Shown one piece after another: positions 10,101 to 22,320 of a stretch of 64,000 nucleotides of DNA. Source of the DNA: Bostrychus sinensis (Eukaryota; Chordata; Actinopteri; Gobiiformes; Eleotridae); the NCBI GenBank assembly GCA_020698575.1, contig CM036244.1, positions 12,500,534 through 12,564,533 of the forward strand, read 5' to 3'. The notes beneath the pieces were generated by a model. That model did no database searches. It saw nothing but the letters and a program-made list of their open reading frames with translations, and was not told the DNA's origin. Within the stretch, counting starts at the first letter, position 1. Each line of letters begins with the position of its first letter. The translations under genes and the position numbers were made by a program.

Positions 10101-10800
10101 CAAAGGGAATGTGTTGACTTTGACCAATTGAAAGGAAAAGTCTGTATCTTCTTTAGCTCGGCCCCACTCGACTACTTTTAATATTTGCCACTGTTTTGAA
10201 TCCTGGTTTGTTTTTTGCTAATGCTCCAGAAGAGAATGTGAAATTTGAGGCACAGTGCAATCATGAGCTTCCAACCTTGACCTCCGCCTCCATATACACT
10301 GCCCATGCACATGTAAATAACTTCATCTGTGTAGGCAAAAATCATCTGCTGTTTCCTTTGTCTTGTTGGATGCGAGGTTCATTTCAGCAGCACATGCTTT
10401 ACAAAAACAGGAGTCTTTTCTTTCTTTTTTTTTCCTTTTTTTTTTTTTTTTTGTTATTCCTAGATACCTACTGGAGTTTTCTTGTATTTTTATCAATCAA
10501 AATATGTTTTGATTTTCACTGAAATGTAAAAAAAAAAGTAATTTTCTAAAGCACAAAAATTGGGAAATTGGAAAGTGATGTTCACATACTCTGGATATTT
10601 ATGGACATGGTTGAACACTCACACTGCATACACTTATAAACATACAGCGCAGTACACGGGAATGTGGACTAAGGTTTGATGTAGATGAAACGACAAACCT
10701 TCTGTAAATGTTTTCTTCTGTTCATTTGGTTATGATATGGCCCTGTAGAAACTGATTCTCTGCATTAGTCTTTAAATAAAAAGAAAACAAATAAAAAGCC
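7124..10800 (+). other. gabra1: gabra1 3' untranslated region
   Basis: About 3.7 kb between the stop codon and twin poly-A signals holds none of the transposon or SINE families that crowd the rest of the window. This supports a long UTR. It is T-rich with AT-rich patches. It has Pumilio-type sites TGTAAATA at 7119-7126 (overlapping the stop), 7779-7786 and 10312-10319, and a match to the miR-124 seed (GTGCCTT, 8314-8320). Other AATAAA hexamers at 7669 and 9974 could give shorter forms. Small open frames inside show no family resemblance. Confidence 0.65.
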
Positions 10801-10820
10801 GTGTCTCTTTTGTCTGAATA
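10775..10820 (+). terminator. gabra1: gabra1 cleavage/polyadenylation region
   Basis: Two AATAAA hexamers (10775-10780 and 10790-10795) are followed by a GT/T-rich stretch (gtgtctcttttgtctg, from about 10801). This is the canonical layout for 3' end formation, with the cut expected near 10800-10815. Confidence 0.7.
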
Positions 10821-11218
10821 CTACTGGTAGTTACACTTCAAAGCCGCTTTGAGGAATGAGTCAGTGTTTGACAAACAGTGTTGCCTTAATATCTCTGTTC
10901 ATCATTTTTGCATTAGAGCCACTTTTGGTGTGTGTTTATCTCCCCGCCAAAATAATACAACCACTATTCTGTTAAAAGAAAAGCTATTCATATAAGATGT
11001 TGCATTCTTTATTTTAATAAACTGTCTGAGTAATATATGTGACCAGAAATACAGGCAAGCCAGAAAGCATAGTGTTATCTAAAGCAAAGATTATTAGAAA
11101 TACATTGCCTCATTTGCTGAAAGTAGGCATCAAGACATTTGTTTTTACAAGACATTTTGTCTCTCCTCCATGGTATCAAACTATTATGTGAGCTGAACTT
11201 ATAGAGTATATCTTATAG

Positions 11219-11503
11219 CAGCCATTCCCAAAGTTAAGACTGTCGCGACCCCTTTAAATTTATGAAAATCCCATGTGGACCCTGTAGAACTTGCCTCTAT
11301 TCAAAAGACTAAGTCATGTTTTTCTCCTAGAAAAAAATGTTTTAAAGTCCTATTTTTAAACAAGTTTATAACTAATAATAGCAGGTAATTAATTTTAAAC
11401 TCAATTCATTTTTATGTACTTAACTTAGACAGCCTCCGGAGGCCCCCCTGCAGCACCTTCGCAGACGCCCAGGGGGCCCCGGTCCCCACTTTGCCACCAG
11501 TTG
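11219..11503. mobile_element. hAT-like remnant
   Basis: It starts CAGCCATTCCCAAAGT and ends near ACTTTGCCACCAG, decayed forms of a CAGTGGTTCCCAAAGT terminus. It has the same body as 4022-4330. The right part is unusually GC-rich. A separate hAT end, CAGTGGTTCCCAAAGTGG, follows at about 11592. Confidence 0.5.
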
Positions 11504-11749
11504 GAGATGAACTGATACCAACTTTCTCAACAGATAATTGTCCTACAGTAGACTCTCATCTGATTTAACCACTCCTGTTGTATTGTATAAGGCAGTGGTT
11601 CCCAAAGTGGTTAGCAAGAACATAAACATAAATATGTAGACACCTTGTTGGTTGCTTTGCTTTGGTCTGTGGCTACGATGCGGCAAAATCACTGGCAATG
11701 TTCAACAGAACAGGTTTTCAGAAACCTAGCATTATATTATTTAGCATTT

Positions 11750-11905
11750 AGTTTACATGCCATTTTATATTCTGACTGCTATAATAAATAAAACCTCTAA
11801 AGTGGAAAGACTCAGTAATGATTTCTAACCAGGCTCTGACATTACACACATGTGGCTGAGTGAAGGACAGTTGCAAAAACAATCAAGCAATATTTGATGG
11901 CTTTG
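11750..11905. repeat. hAT internal fragment
   Basis: The segment around TCTGACATTACACACATGTGGC matches interior sequence of the elements at 26.2-27.0 kb and 59.33-59.66 kb. No ends are preserved. Confidence 0.45.
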
Positions 11906-11959
11906 TCAGTGCTAATTGTTATAGGAAGAAATACAGTCTACACGGGCTGCAGAATTCTA

Positions 11960-12362
11960 AAAAGTGTAGAGACTAGCAGAAGCAGCAACGTGCCATTTGC
12001 TCCAGCAGCCTATGAGGCCTCTCTGTATTAATGTCTATGAGCACGAAGGTCCTGGGTTTGATTCCAGACCAAGTGGGCGGGGTCTTTCTGTATGGAGTTT
12101 GCATAATCTCCCTGTCTATGAGTGGGTTTTCTCTGGATGATCTGTTTTCCCCAATAAATCTAAAAAACATGCACAAAAGACTAATCCGCCACCTATAGGA
12201 ACCAAGAGCCTGGATCAACATCTGGGGAAGGGCCCCCCGGTGCCCATTTCTCCTGACAGGCTCCCACAGTGGCATAAGAAGGATGGGTCGAATGCAGAGA
12301 ACAAATTACTCTATGGGGACAATAAGGTTCACATAGAATAGAGGTTTATTGTAATTGTCTGG
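11960..12362 (+). repeat. tRNA-derived SINE, second family
   Basis: It has a tRNA-like B box (GGGTTTGATTCCAGACC), then the fish SINE body with GGGGTCTTTCTGTATGGAG and AAAAACATGCA segments. It ends in a GTCGAATGCAGAG-type tail with a degraded CAATAAGGTTCA end. Related pieces lie at about 30750-30860 (reverse) and 52945-53110. Confidence 0.6.
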
Positions 12363-12980
12363 TTGAACATTTCTTTCTAACATTTTAATTTCTCATCATT
12401 TTGACCAATACCTTTGTCCATTTTAGTGTCTTCCCTTTATTGAAATGTGTAGGTTTCCGCAGACCTATTTTGTAATGGTCTGTGCTGTACCTGGACAGAT
12501 CTATCAGCTTCCCTGTGTGACATTTGTGTGTTTCCCTTGTGCCTGCATGGATTTCCTTTAGGCGTTTCATCCACTGTACAAAGACATCCATTATAGGTTA
12601 ATTGGAGTCGTAGGTGTGAGCACTCGTCTGTCTCTGCTCCTGCTTTTTCTTCTGCATGTTATTGCTTTAGACTCAAGTGCTTTTCAATCTCCAGAAATGA
12701 TTGTGTGCTGAGGGTTAACACTGAACAAGCATTGCATAAGCGGCAATAGTGGAGGCTTTTATGTTAGTGCAAGTTTTAGAGACACATCTGGAGCCTTGTT
12801 GGGAAAAAAGCCAAATACTGTTCATGATTATTTCTCATTGCTCTGTTAAACTCACACTAGTGAAAGTACACATCTTACTATTGGACCATAATGTTATCTT
12901 TGGTCTTTAAATAGATGAAAGAATAAGAACATACACCATATCCTCATCCTAACATTGAAATTGACTGACTAATCTTGAGT

Positions 12981-13354
12981 CTACATTTCAAAAAATCAAT
13001 TCCTAGCATTAGTTAAAATGACTTGAATTCAGATTATTAACCTTGATGTGTTTTTTTTTTTTTTTTTTTTTTTACTAGATTAGATTTATTGAGTAATATG
13101 GCATTTATATTTATTTCTAGCAAAATATCTGCCAATGGGTAAGTAGAATTTTCTTACCCCATTGGCAAATATTTTGCTTGAAATAAGTAAAAAAAAAACT
13201 TGAAACATGACAGAAATAACATGAAACAAGTCAAATAATCTAGCCATATTAGTCAATAAATCTAATATAGTAAAAAAAAAAAAAAACTCAAATCAAGGTT
13301 AATAATCTAAATTTAACACATTTTAACTATGATAGATATTGATTTTTTGCAGTG
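12981..13354. repeat. Long palindromic MITE (CACTGCAAAA family), copy B
   Basis: It shares the right end TTTTTTGCAGTG and the ACTTGAATTCAGATTATTAA block with copy A. Its arms pair around a centre near 13135-13165 (CCAATGGG...CCCATTGG). The left terminus is decayed, and a poly-T run lies at about 13050-13073. Confidence 0.7.
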
Positions 13355-13589
13355 TACAGAATTTTTACATTAAATTTGGCATTGCATATGTTTGAGCATG
13401 CTCTAAAGTTGAAGAAAATTGAGCCAAGTTGCTAACATGTGGTAAAAAAGTAAAAAGTCGAGGCATATTTTATCATGCTACAGTGATTTATGAATGAATT
13501 CATTGATTTGAACATATAAAAACAATATACCTTAACAATGATTCCAGAAAATTAGAGCCATTAATTGAAGGTTCACAACAGTTACAATA

Positions 13590-14100
13590 CAGTTCAAATC
13601 AAATCAAATCAAAATCACTTTATTCTTTCGTTATGAACTTCATCTGTGGAAATAAAAGCTCCAGAGCAGACACAGACGAATCCAAGTCAGAGACAAACAT
13701 CAACAACACATTTAGGTAGAGCACATACACACATAAGGTACACACATCACACACAACAAGCCAAATTTAATAAATACTGTTTAAATAATATTGAAGATAT
13801 ACACAAGAAATCACCTACAAATCATTGTTCAGATTGATTGGCTTTAGGCATAAACAGCAGCATGTCCCAATGGGGCTACCATAGCTGCTCACATGTCCTA
13901 AAACTGAATTATGAAATTCAATAAATTTAATCAAACTGTATCTATATAACCCCATATTACAACAGCAGTCGCCTCAAAAGGGCTTTACAAATAATTAGTC
14001 ACACAATCAAACATAAACACACAATCATACAATACACACAACACATACAAGCCAGGTTTAATAAATACTGCAAAATATAGAAGATATATACAAGATTAAA
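13590..14100. repeat. Two LINE 3'-end-like fragments and a short shared repeat
   Basis: CAAATCAAAT repeats followed by CACTTTATT (from 13594), and TGTATCTATATAACCCCATATTACAACA near 13940, resemble the 3' ends of fish non-LTR elements (compare 50744). Between them, 13820-13910 (CAGCAGCATGTCCCAATGGG) is a diverged duplicate of 17700-17800. Confidence 0.45.
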
Positions 14101-15114
14101 AAACAACAAAATTGCTGTAAAAAATTAAAATTAAAATCATATAATGTTCAAGACGAGCATTTGTATCGTATCCATGTTCACAATCAGCAAAATATACAGT
14201 ATAAACAAACTGATTCGGGCACTTGTACTCTGTCATTACTTTTAGATACTAGGCTACTGGTAGGATTACTAGGATTACATCAAACTTATGCCCCATCTTA
14301 AAGCAAAGTCACACTAAAACCTGTCTGTATCCATGAGACTCATACACATCAGCAGCAATTGCAATAGTAACCTAGGTAAATGACAGACACTTCAAACATC
14401 TCTTGACTGACATCCTGGATTTGACATTCTTCACTTTACACTTCAGCCGTCCTCATCATCAATTAGCAAACCTCCACCTTGTTCCTCTCTCCTCTCCTGT
14501 TTTGAGATTTCAGGTGCAGGGGAACGTGCACTCCTTCCTTAAAAAGCATGTGAGCTGCCAGGCCCTGAGACGGTTATGTAATAAAGCTTCTGGTGGCTGG
14601 CAGAGGAGCAGATAGAAGAGGTTTTTTTTTTTTTTTTCATTCTCTCACTGCTTAGTTCTCCTCCTCCCTCCCTCCTCTCAGCCCATCTGCCTGTCATGGC
14701 TTCCCTCGTAGGGATTGATTTAGAGAGAAACAGGGGGGCAGATCCCACTCAGTCTTAGGCATCGGATCAATTGTACTGCAATTGTTTGGGCTTCAAACTG
14801 ATGCATTGCTTTACATGGCTGGGATAAACATGAAATCCCACAAAACCCTTGATTCACTGACTTTTCTTTTGGCAAATCCAAAAGAATCAATTCACTGGCC
14901 AAAAGAAGCATAAATGAGGAATTAAAACAGCAACGTAATTACCAGTCTTTTCAGCATTATCCAAAACATTTTATCAAGCTTATTATCCTGTGCATCTAAA
15001 TGGATTGTGAATTATTCTTTTTAACAGGGAGGAAGAATGTGACTCATACATACTCTAAAAGATGAATCACCATAACACCCCAATGCAATATTTTGATAAT
15101 CCTTCAACCCTTTC
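14101..15114. other. Intergenic sequence, nothing recognised
   Basis: No gene, repeat family or long open frame is convincing. A pyrimidine-rich stretch and a CAG at about 14512 look like a splice acceptor, but no conserved reading frame follows. Confidence 0.5.
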
Positions 15115-15300
15115 CAATAAAAGTCATAGATGTGAGCACTTGTCAATGGAACGATGGAGCAGCAAGAAGGTTGTGGGTTCAATTGTTTGGACTGCAGACA
15201 ATGTCAATGGCTGTCTTTGTCAGCCCTGCGACAAACTGTTCATTGTCCTGGTTATAGCGCATCTAAGGCTCTTAAAAATGAATGAATCTTTCTTAATTAT
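15115..15300 (+). repeat. SINE fragment
   Basis: It has the AGCAAGAAGGTTGTGGGTTC tRNA-like segment, the CAGCCCTGCGACA body and an AATGAATGAATC tail, all typical of a fish tRNA-SINE. A tail of the same type occurs at about 2700-2820 and 37900-38010. Confidence 0.55.
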
Positions 15301-15734
15301 TGTGGCTTCATAGTCTGTCATTACCTGTTCCTTTTCTACTCCATGTTATTGGCTTGACTCAAGTAGGCCTACTGCTGTCTAGTGTGTGTTTTCCATTAAA
15401 ATAAATGTGTAGATGATAGAAATAATAATTTACTCTGTGTATTATATGTTAAAAGCCACTTTGGATCTATGAAAGAAAGAGAAATCCAATGTGTCTCATT
15501 CACTTCTTATCACTTTGTTAAAAGCAAAGCTGAAACCTTTTTGTTAGTTACAACTTTTTTAAATTGTCTACAAAGCAATTGCTGCGATATTGTCACAATA
15601 TACATGGTACTACCTGGGTTGCACTAACTTTATACAAGAGGCTGAACAAGTACGAATAAGATTAGTTGGGCCATGAATACAGATTTGGGGATTTTTTTGA
15701 CTGTTAGAGTTAAAGCGAGTGATGGGAGCTTTGT

Positions 15735-15905
15735 CTTTGCTAGTGTGCTCTTCATGCCGGTCTCAAGCCTGGATAAATGGAGAGGATAGTGCCAGGAAAG
15801 CTATCTGACCTTCTTATGCTAAATCAATATGTCACTGCATGCTAGGAGGCTGATTATTTGCTGTGCTCATCCCAAAGTGAAAAATCCTAAAGGAAAGAAA
15901 ATGAT
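15735..15905 (+). repeat. Dispersed fish repeat (AAGCCTGGATAAATGGAGAGG family)
   Basis: This is the same sequence family as 16890-17043 (reverse), 17895-18045 (reverse), about 35405-35510, 56030-56200 and 56480-56665 (reverse). Shared blocks are TGGATAAATGGAGAGG, the CATCAGGAAGGGCATC type and GGAGGC.GGTGATTTGCTGTG. Confidence 0.65.
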
Positions 15906-16889
15906 GGTTACTTTGTCTTTCCCTCTTTAAGACCTTAAACAAAAGCTTTACTGCTCAAATATAATGAGAAATTTTGGATGTGACCCTCGTGTCATAACCA
16001 AATGCTACTGGTCGCACAGTCCAGAGTTTAGTGCACCAATCCCTCTGCTTCCTGGACAGATTCTGCTGAAGCCAAGATTATGTGAAACCCATGAATATAA
16101 ATGTGGTATTTTTAAATGTAGAAATCGAGGTGCATTCCCATACTAGGAATATATGCATTCCTCATGACCACGCGTTGCTTTATGGTTGCCAGGACACATT
16201 TTTGCTTCCCAGTAATGGCAAAAATATCATACTCATCAAGTTTCTATTCAACGTTCCCACTTTTTATCTTTTTAACAGTATCTAAACCATATTTACCTAT
16301 AATCTTTCTTTGTTCTCATCTCAGTCCACAGTCTCTCGGAGGTGGAGGCTGCAGATTAGCTCACAGAAAGCAGTCCCTCTGCCCCGCTCTCGGCTCTACC
16401 TGGTGTCACGTCTAATTCTCCAAACTCTAAATTCTCCTGCTGAGGCCACATCAGACACTCACATCTCATGAGATTTCTATTAGTTCCTTCAGCGCCGGCT
16501 CATTTTTCTGTCCCTTCGGTTCATCGTCTCGCTGCCTCTGACTCCCGTTCACTCCTCCGAACCCACACTCACTCTCCTCCCTCAATTACCCCCTGGAAGA
16601 CTCTGCAGATTACTTGGCCAGGTATCAGGATCTGTGATTTGTTTTGCTCCGTCAATTGAAATGAATAAATGAATAGGTAAAAGGCAGGGAAAAGGCAATT
16701 GGTAAAAAAAAGATGATTACTTAGTGGTTTGTATTCACACAAGAGAAACCTTTACCTAAAGGCTGCCATTTATTTGTGTATAAAAGGTACCTGCAAGCTT
16801 TGTTTTCCATGTGTAGGCTGATAAAAGAAATTTGCATTGTCCATATATATTGTTTTGTGTGTAGAATTTAAAGACACAACTTCCCTTCA
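15906..16889. other. Intergenic sequence, nothing recognised
   Basis: Only short chance open frames are present. A GC-richer pyrimidine patch at about 16320-16610 has no recognisable protein in any frame. Confidence 0.5.
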
Positions 16890-17043
16890 GCTTTTCCTTT
16901 CTGGGGTCACCACAGCAAACACCTTCCTCTTTCCAGTGTGCAGTAACATACTGATTTGGTTTTTATGTCTCTCTGCAAAACTGTTCGTTTATCCAGGCTT
17001 GGGACCTGCAGAAGAGGAACACCCACTTGCCACTCCTAGTGGC
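16890..17043 (-). repeat. Dispersed fish repeat, reverse copy
   Basis: CTTTCTGGGGTCACCACAGC to CAGGCTTGGGACCTGC to CACTCCTAGTGGCTG is the reverse orientation of the family at 15735. Confidence 0.6.
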
Positions 17044-17126
17044 TGAATTATTCAGGTACTGACAAGTAAATAGTATATTGAACTAAATGGGAGTTTAAAC
17101 ATATTTTTGTTGTTGTTTAATCAGCC

Positions 17127-17550
17127 TTAAAGGGGCTTTTCTGAGCTTTCTGCCATGTTATAATGTTGTTCCCTCACCCAAAAAATACCTGGAGTTGTGT
17201 TTTGCTTAATTCACACATGTTTACGTAACCCTGTAGTCTCTGGAGTTTATGAGGCCTTAAAATGTTCAGTTCCACGAGCCTCCGCCTCTCCCACAAACCC
17301 CCGCCCACTCCAGGAAGCATTGACCAATCAACGAGCCCTGTACAATCAATCTGCTTTCTTTCGTTTGTCCAAAAAACAGTGTGCAGCTCTGTTTCCATTG
17401 ATTTCTCACAGATATTTTCCATTTTGTAATAAAATGGCATCATATAAAAAATTCAAGGAAGTTGTCTTTGAGTGACATTTTTTTTGTTTAAATGTGCAAT
17501 GCTGTTTTATAGAAGATCAAGATCAAGTTTTAAAAAGATAAATACATCCC
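17127..17550 (+). mobile_element. TTAA transposon, copy 2
   Basis: TTAA at 17127-17130 is followed by AGGGGCTTTT. The body matches the 55356 copy (CCTGGAGTTGTGTTTTGCTT, the CCACTCCAGGAAGCATTGACC block). The right part is decayed and lacks the CTCF-like motif segment. The end is placed at about 17550 by similarity. Confidence 0.65.
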
Positions 17551-17894
17551 ATTGCATTCTGTCATTTAACAAAATGAACATGATGAGAAGCACAGTATAT
17601 GTATTTTTTCCTTTTTGAGCACACATTCTTTTATTGACATTTAGTGTGGGAAGAATTTTAGTCATCAAGGTTGTCACAATAAAAACAAGTCATCAAAGAA
17701 CCATTGTTCAGACTTGACAGGGGAGCATATATTGGTGCATAGAGAGCAGCAGCATGTCCCAGTGGGGCTGTCATAGCTGTCCACAAATTCTAAAATGATG
17801 AGAAATTAAATGAAAAATGTATTTAAAAATTTAAATAAAACAGCCACGGATTACCTACCTTTAATGTAAAATGCGTGTAGGTCAGCACTATGAA

Positions 17895-18045
17895 GTGTTG
17901 CTCAGGAATCCTTTTCTTTAGGCTTTTCCTGTCTGGCAGTAATTTGCATATTGATTTTGGCCTAGGCTTTTATGCCCCAAAAAAATGCCATTTATTCAAG
18001 CTTGGGAATGCCTCAAAGAGTACACTAGCTTGTGACTTCCATTGG
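17895..18045 (-). repeat. Dispersed fish repeat, reverse copy
   Basis: It carries the TTAGGCTTTTCCTGTC, CAGTAATTTGCATATTGATTTTG and AAGCTTGGGAATGCC blocks of the family at 15735, more diverged. Confidence 0.5.
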
Positions 18046-18749
18046 GTGGATGAAATGTAGTTCAGGAATAACAAACATACATAGGAACGCACTTCTAAAA
18101 ACCAGGCAGAGCGAATCTGAATGTGGTTTGGGAAGACACTGCATTACAAAGATATAAAATCTGACCAATTTTTCTGGTTCCAAAAGAAAACATAAAATTC
18201 TCACTGCCAGCATGATATCCCATCTACTGACATGTTTTACGGTAGCAAAGTCATTGTTATTCATTTCGGCTTCACCTGCTGTTGCGATCTAGTTTATTGC
18301 TTTGGTTACCCATATCTATTTTTCTTATGCTTCAAACTGACAAAAGTAACTACATGTAATCTCTATGGGCAAGACCTAAACCTCATTTGACCTTCAGTTA
18401 TTTGTTAATCAACTTGACATTTGACCTCAAGCTGAACCCACTGCGTTTCATTTTTAACCAGTTTGGACATTAGCCCCATTTTCCTGAAGGGCTCTGCTGC
18501 TCTGCATTAGATTTCCACAAATTACAGAGGCACAGAGCATCCCCATAAGATCCCAGTGCTACAACCTCGAATGTTCCTGATGCAAATACAATCTTGCTCT
18601 ATGCAGGAAAAAAACAAAACAAAAAAAAAAAAAAAAACCAAAGTCCCTCGTGGGGGGTGTTACCATTTGCAGGCAGCACACAGAAATGACTTGCTAAAAA
18701 CTTGCCCTGTCCAAAGAAGAGAAAGCAGAGAACTGAGCAACAAGAGGTG
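18046..18749. other. Intergenic sequence, nothing recognised
   Basis: Unique-looking AT-rich DNA with a short A run near 18620. No gene or repeat family was identified. Confidence 0.45.
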
Positions 18750-19110
18750 AAAGAAGTACTTAAGTAGAAGTAAAAGTACACAACAAAACCATTACTTTAC
18801 AGAGTATACTGGTTTTACTGTAAAATAGATTCTTATTGCTACTAACACTACTTCTATTATGACAACTAGGTAATAATAATAGTAATAGTAATAGCAGTAG
18901 TAATACCACAACTGCTACTGTTACTACTATTAGTACTACTACTATTGCTACTACTGCTACTATTAGTACTACTGCTGGTGCTGGCGCTGCTCATGCTATT
19001 AAATTTCTACTATTACTACTGAGGTCAAAAAACACTACTAAGGGTACCAGTATATAGTGTTAAAGTAATGCTACTAATAATTCAACTGCTACTTCTATTA
19101 CCACTGGTAA
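18750..19110. repeat. Compound trinucleotide repeat with TACTTAAGTA-type flank
   Basis: GTACTTAAGTAGAAGTAAAAGTAC leads into a long impure ACT/ATT/GCT trinucleotide tract. The same composite layout recurs at 24330-24680, 28630-28860, 46940-47230 and 61640-62165. Confidence 0.7.
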
Positions 19111-19369
19111 AGTACTGCTAACACTAATATTACTACTGCTTTTTATTTTTTAAATATATGCATTTCTTTTTGCATTTTTTTCATATATATATTAAGAACT
19201 TCCTAGCTCTAAGATATACACTTTATTTACACTTTCCAGTAATGGATCTGGGGGAAAAAAGGGGAAAGATGGAAGTAAAAATGAAAAAAAAATAAAAAAT
19301 GAGTGCCCAAGTGGCTTTTACATAAATATAATTCTTAAATGCCTAAAAAAAAACTAACTTTTAGAAAAA

Positions 19370-19410
19370 AATAAATAGATAAATAAATAAATAAATAAAT
19401 AAATAATAAC

Positions 19411-19461
<51 letters not shown>
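19370..19461. repeat. AAAT/AAT microsatellite
   Basis: A run of about nine AAAT units passes into about twenty AAT units. Poly-tyrosine and similar frames across it are artefacts. Confidence 0.95.
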
Positions 19462-19462
<1 letters not shown>

Positions 19463-22009
19463 GCATTTTCTCAGCTTTTTATAAGAAAATGTCAGTTTTT
19501 GGTGAAAATTACCATCCTTCAACTGTTGATTAAAAAAAAGAACAAATGAACTAGGAATAAAATGCTTTTTAATGGTATTTAAACTTTTTAAGTTTAACCT
19601 TAAAGTAAAACTATAGCACAACATATTCTGTGGGACAGCAAAGATGGTTGAAAATGACCAAAAACACTGGCACTGGCAACTTTTTGAGAAAATGCTGGCA
19701 GGGAAAGCGTTTGCAGCCAATGGGAGCATCCCTTATAGGAGTGTGTCAGCAGATTAAAATCCTTCATAACAAAACCTGTACTGTATGTTGTCATAAAGTA
19801 TTAATTCTCACACAACTCCATCGTATCATACAATACATAAAATCAAACATTGTACAATCTCTTGTGTATATAGAAAAAGATTTAGTTACTTTCCACCTCT
19901 GCCCACGAGCTGTTCTTTTATAATAAGTGAACAATATTAGTGAGATAGCGGGACATTTGCAGAGGCGCTGCACTGACAGGTTGATCTGAATGAGCTCGTC
20001 ATTAAGGCCGCGTTGAACCCTGAGCGTCGCCTAATGATGAAGCTGGAACTACCCCAAGGCAACGACTCGTCAGTCCACCAAAAACACTGACGATGTTCGG
20101 TATAAGAACGGGGGACAGTATTTTTGAGACTGTTATGGTATCATCAGCATATTGTCCTCCTCTTCACCAGTCGCCAGTGCAACTCAAAAGTTTTAGTTTG
20201 GTCCTTAAATAATATTGAGTGTAGCAGGGGTTGGAAGAAGTACTCAAAATGTCGTCTCAAGTAAAAAGACCTAAATATGACCCCTGTGGATGAGTTGAAT
20301 AAAAGTAAGAAATTGGATGGATGGATAATGGATGTTTTATATTCTGTATATTGGCTGTGCGTGATATAATCTAACCAACATGGAAATAACAGCAATCGGT
20401 ACATAAAATGACACACATCTTAACCAGCTTTAATATAACCTTATTAACTGCCTTAACTGGCAGCTATGCCTTGTCATGTTTTTGTGAAGAAACAAATGTA
20501 TCTACATGTTGAGCTGAGCGGTAATGTCCCCAGCAGTGGAGATCCCTCTCTGCTGCTCATACCCTGGATGCAGCGATTATGTCAGGCCAAGTTAGACACA
20601 AGAGGATCAGTAACTTTGTTCTCCCTCCACTCACACGTTGGCTCTGTGTTGTGCTAATGTTACCTGTTGCTCGCAGCAGATTAGTGTAGTGTCTTGTTGT
20701 GTGAAGACAGAGATGTGTAGAGTGGCTGCAGTAACGTTACTTCACTGCAGATCCTACAAACTGCATGAGCCTTGTCTAACCCCTGATTCCTGTGTTTTAA
20801 ATGTCCAAAATTAACAATTCCCCTCACGTTTGTCTGACTGAAAAAAACACTGCATTCATCCATGTTTGTTTACTAGATGCATGCTGCTTTTGTCTGCTGT
20901 GGTGCTGCCATATATGGCAGAAATGTGTTCTGCACCTTAGGAAACAGCTTCAAAACTGCTGTTCCAGCTATTTATATCATATTAACGTAATTTAAGCAGC
21001 TGTACCAATACAGTACCATGTGTATCGATACATATATCATCTAGAAGTACTTCACAATATATACCCGCATCAATTTTTTAAGAACAGCCCTACCACACAC
21101 ACAACGCACTTGGACCAGACAGTTTACTAAGACTGGTGTTAAATTGTGAGTGCACCGTAAAAAATATCGTTAGCTTTTGTGGTGGTGTTGCGCATGACTT
21201 ACTATGAGAGACTGTGCAACAAATTGCAAGCGCAGCGCTTTGACCCAGTGGCCTCTTAGTCAACTGGGCCTGGAGCAGATGAAGAGATGGATGTGAGAGA
21301 GGCTTGACAGAGACGCTATAGTTTTAACAGTGACGCGCTGTATCAGGGAAAGTCAGAGGGAAAAAAGAGCATATTTTGTTTTCCATAGAAGCAATTTTGT
21401 TTTCCATGAAGAAGAACTAGGCCTACTGTTTGAAGTGGGACAAAGCAACTCTAAGTGGGCCAGATTTGCATCAGAACATGCACGACTGAGTCATCCCTCA
21501 CGCTGTATGCCCACTGTAGGGACTTTAAAAGACATGGAAAAGACTTGTTCAAGCCCAGTTTTAAAGACAGCAGCAACTCAGTGGAATACGAGAAAAACTT
21601 AAAGCAAGTGTTGTAAAGTCTGTCTCTTTGTTACCTCCGCCTTCATGTTAACACATCACTGATGTATCTTTGTAAATGAACTGTTTTGAGTTTTAGCTTA
21701 TTTTCAACACCCCATCTGTGCATTAATAACAGTAATCTTTCCTCCACAAAACATTTGAGCCTGCTCCTCCAAGAAGAGTCACTCGAGCAAAATCTGTGCT
21801 GTGCTCATTTAACACCTGTGAGAGACACTAACCTCAGCTGCGCCTGGGTTTGCTCCACTTTTAGTATGTCTTATTCATTTAGCATGCATGCAAACCTTTA
21901 ATAAATCTGGCCCTCGGTGTGAATTGGTGTCTGTGAGAATACCGTAGCAGAGACATACTGCACATGCAATGCACTCAGTATGAATTAGGCACAATCCTAT
22001 CCATCTAAA
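19462..22009. other. Intergenic sequence, nothing recognised
   Basis: About 2.5 kb of mostly unique DNA with only short chance open frames. A small piece at 20225-20290 (GAAGTACTCAAAATG) resembles the TACTTGAGTA repeat flank. Confidence 0.5.
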
Positions 22010-22320
22010 CAAGAAGGGGCTCTGAGACGATCCTTAATGCAGTCCCGCCTCCACCTTGAACTCCTCTGTCACCTCATCACTGTCTCACAGCTCTCATACA
22101 TGTCCTGCACCGCTCTAACATACTTCACTGCCACTCCAGACTTTCTCATACAATACTACAGCTCCTCCCTGTCATACACTTTCTCTAAATCTACAATGCA
22201 ATTCTCTTTGACTTTCTTTGTACTTCTCCATCAGCATCCTCAAAGCACAAACACTGCACTCCGCACTCTTTCCTGGCATAAAACCATATTGCTGCTCACA
22301 AAGTTTATATTACTTGGCTT
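22010..22320 (-). pseudogene. RTE-type LINE reverse transcriptase fragment
   Basis: On the minus strand, frame pieces read QYGFMPGK-like, then LEKxYDR-like around the first catalytic aspartate motif, then VKYVRAVQDMYESCETVMR. These resemble the reverse transcriptase of RTE-type fish LINEs, in order, but with in-frame stops and frameshifts. Only this part of the domain remains. It is non-functional. Confidence 0.75.

Noticed and set aside
14480..14615. Possible exon after a pyrimidine tract and CAG at about 14512
   Set aside because: No conserved frame, no matching donor, and no recognisable protein.
19361..19729. 122-codon frame with a poly-tyrosine tract
   Set aside because: Half of it is the AAT/AAAT microsatellite.
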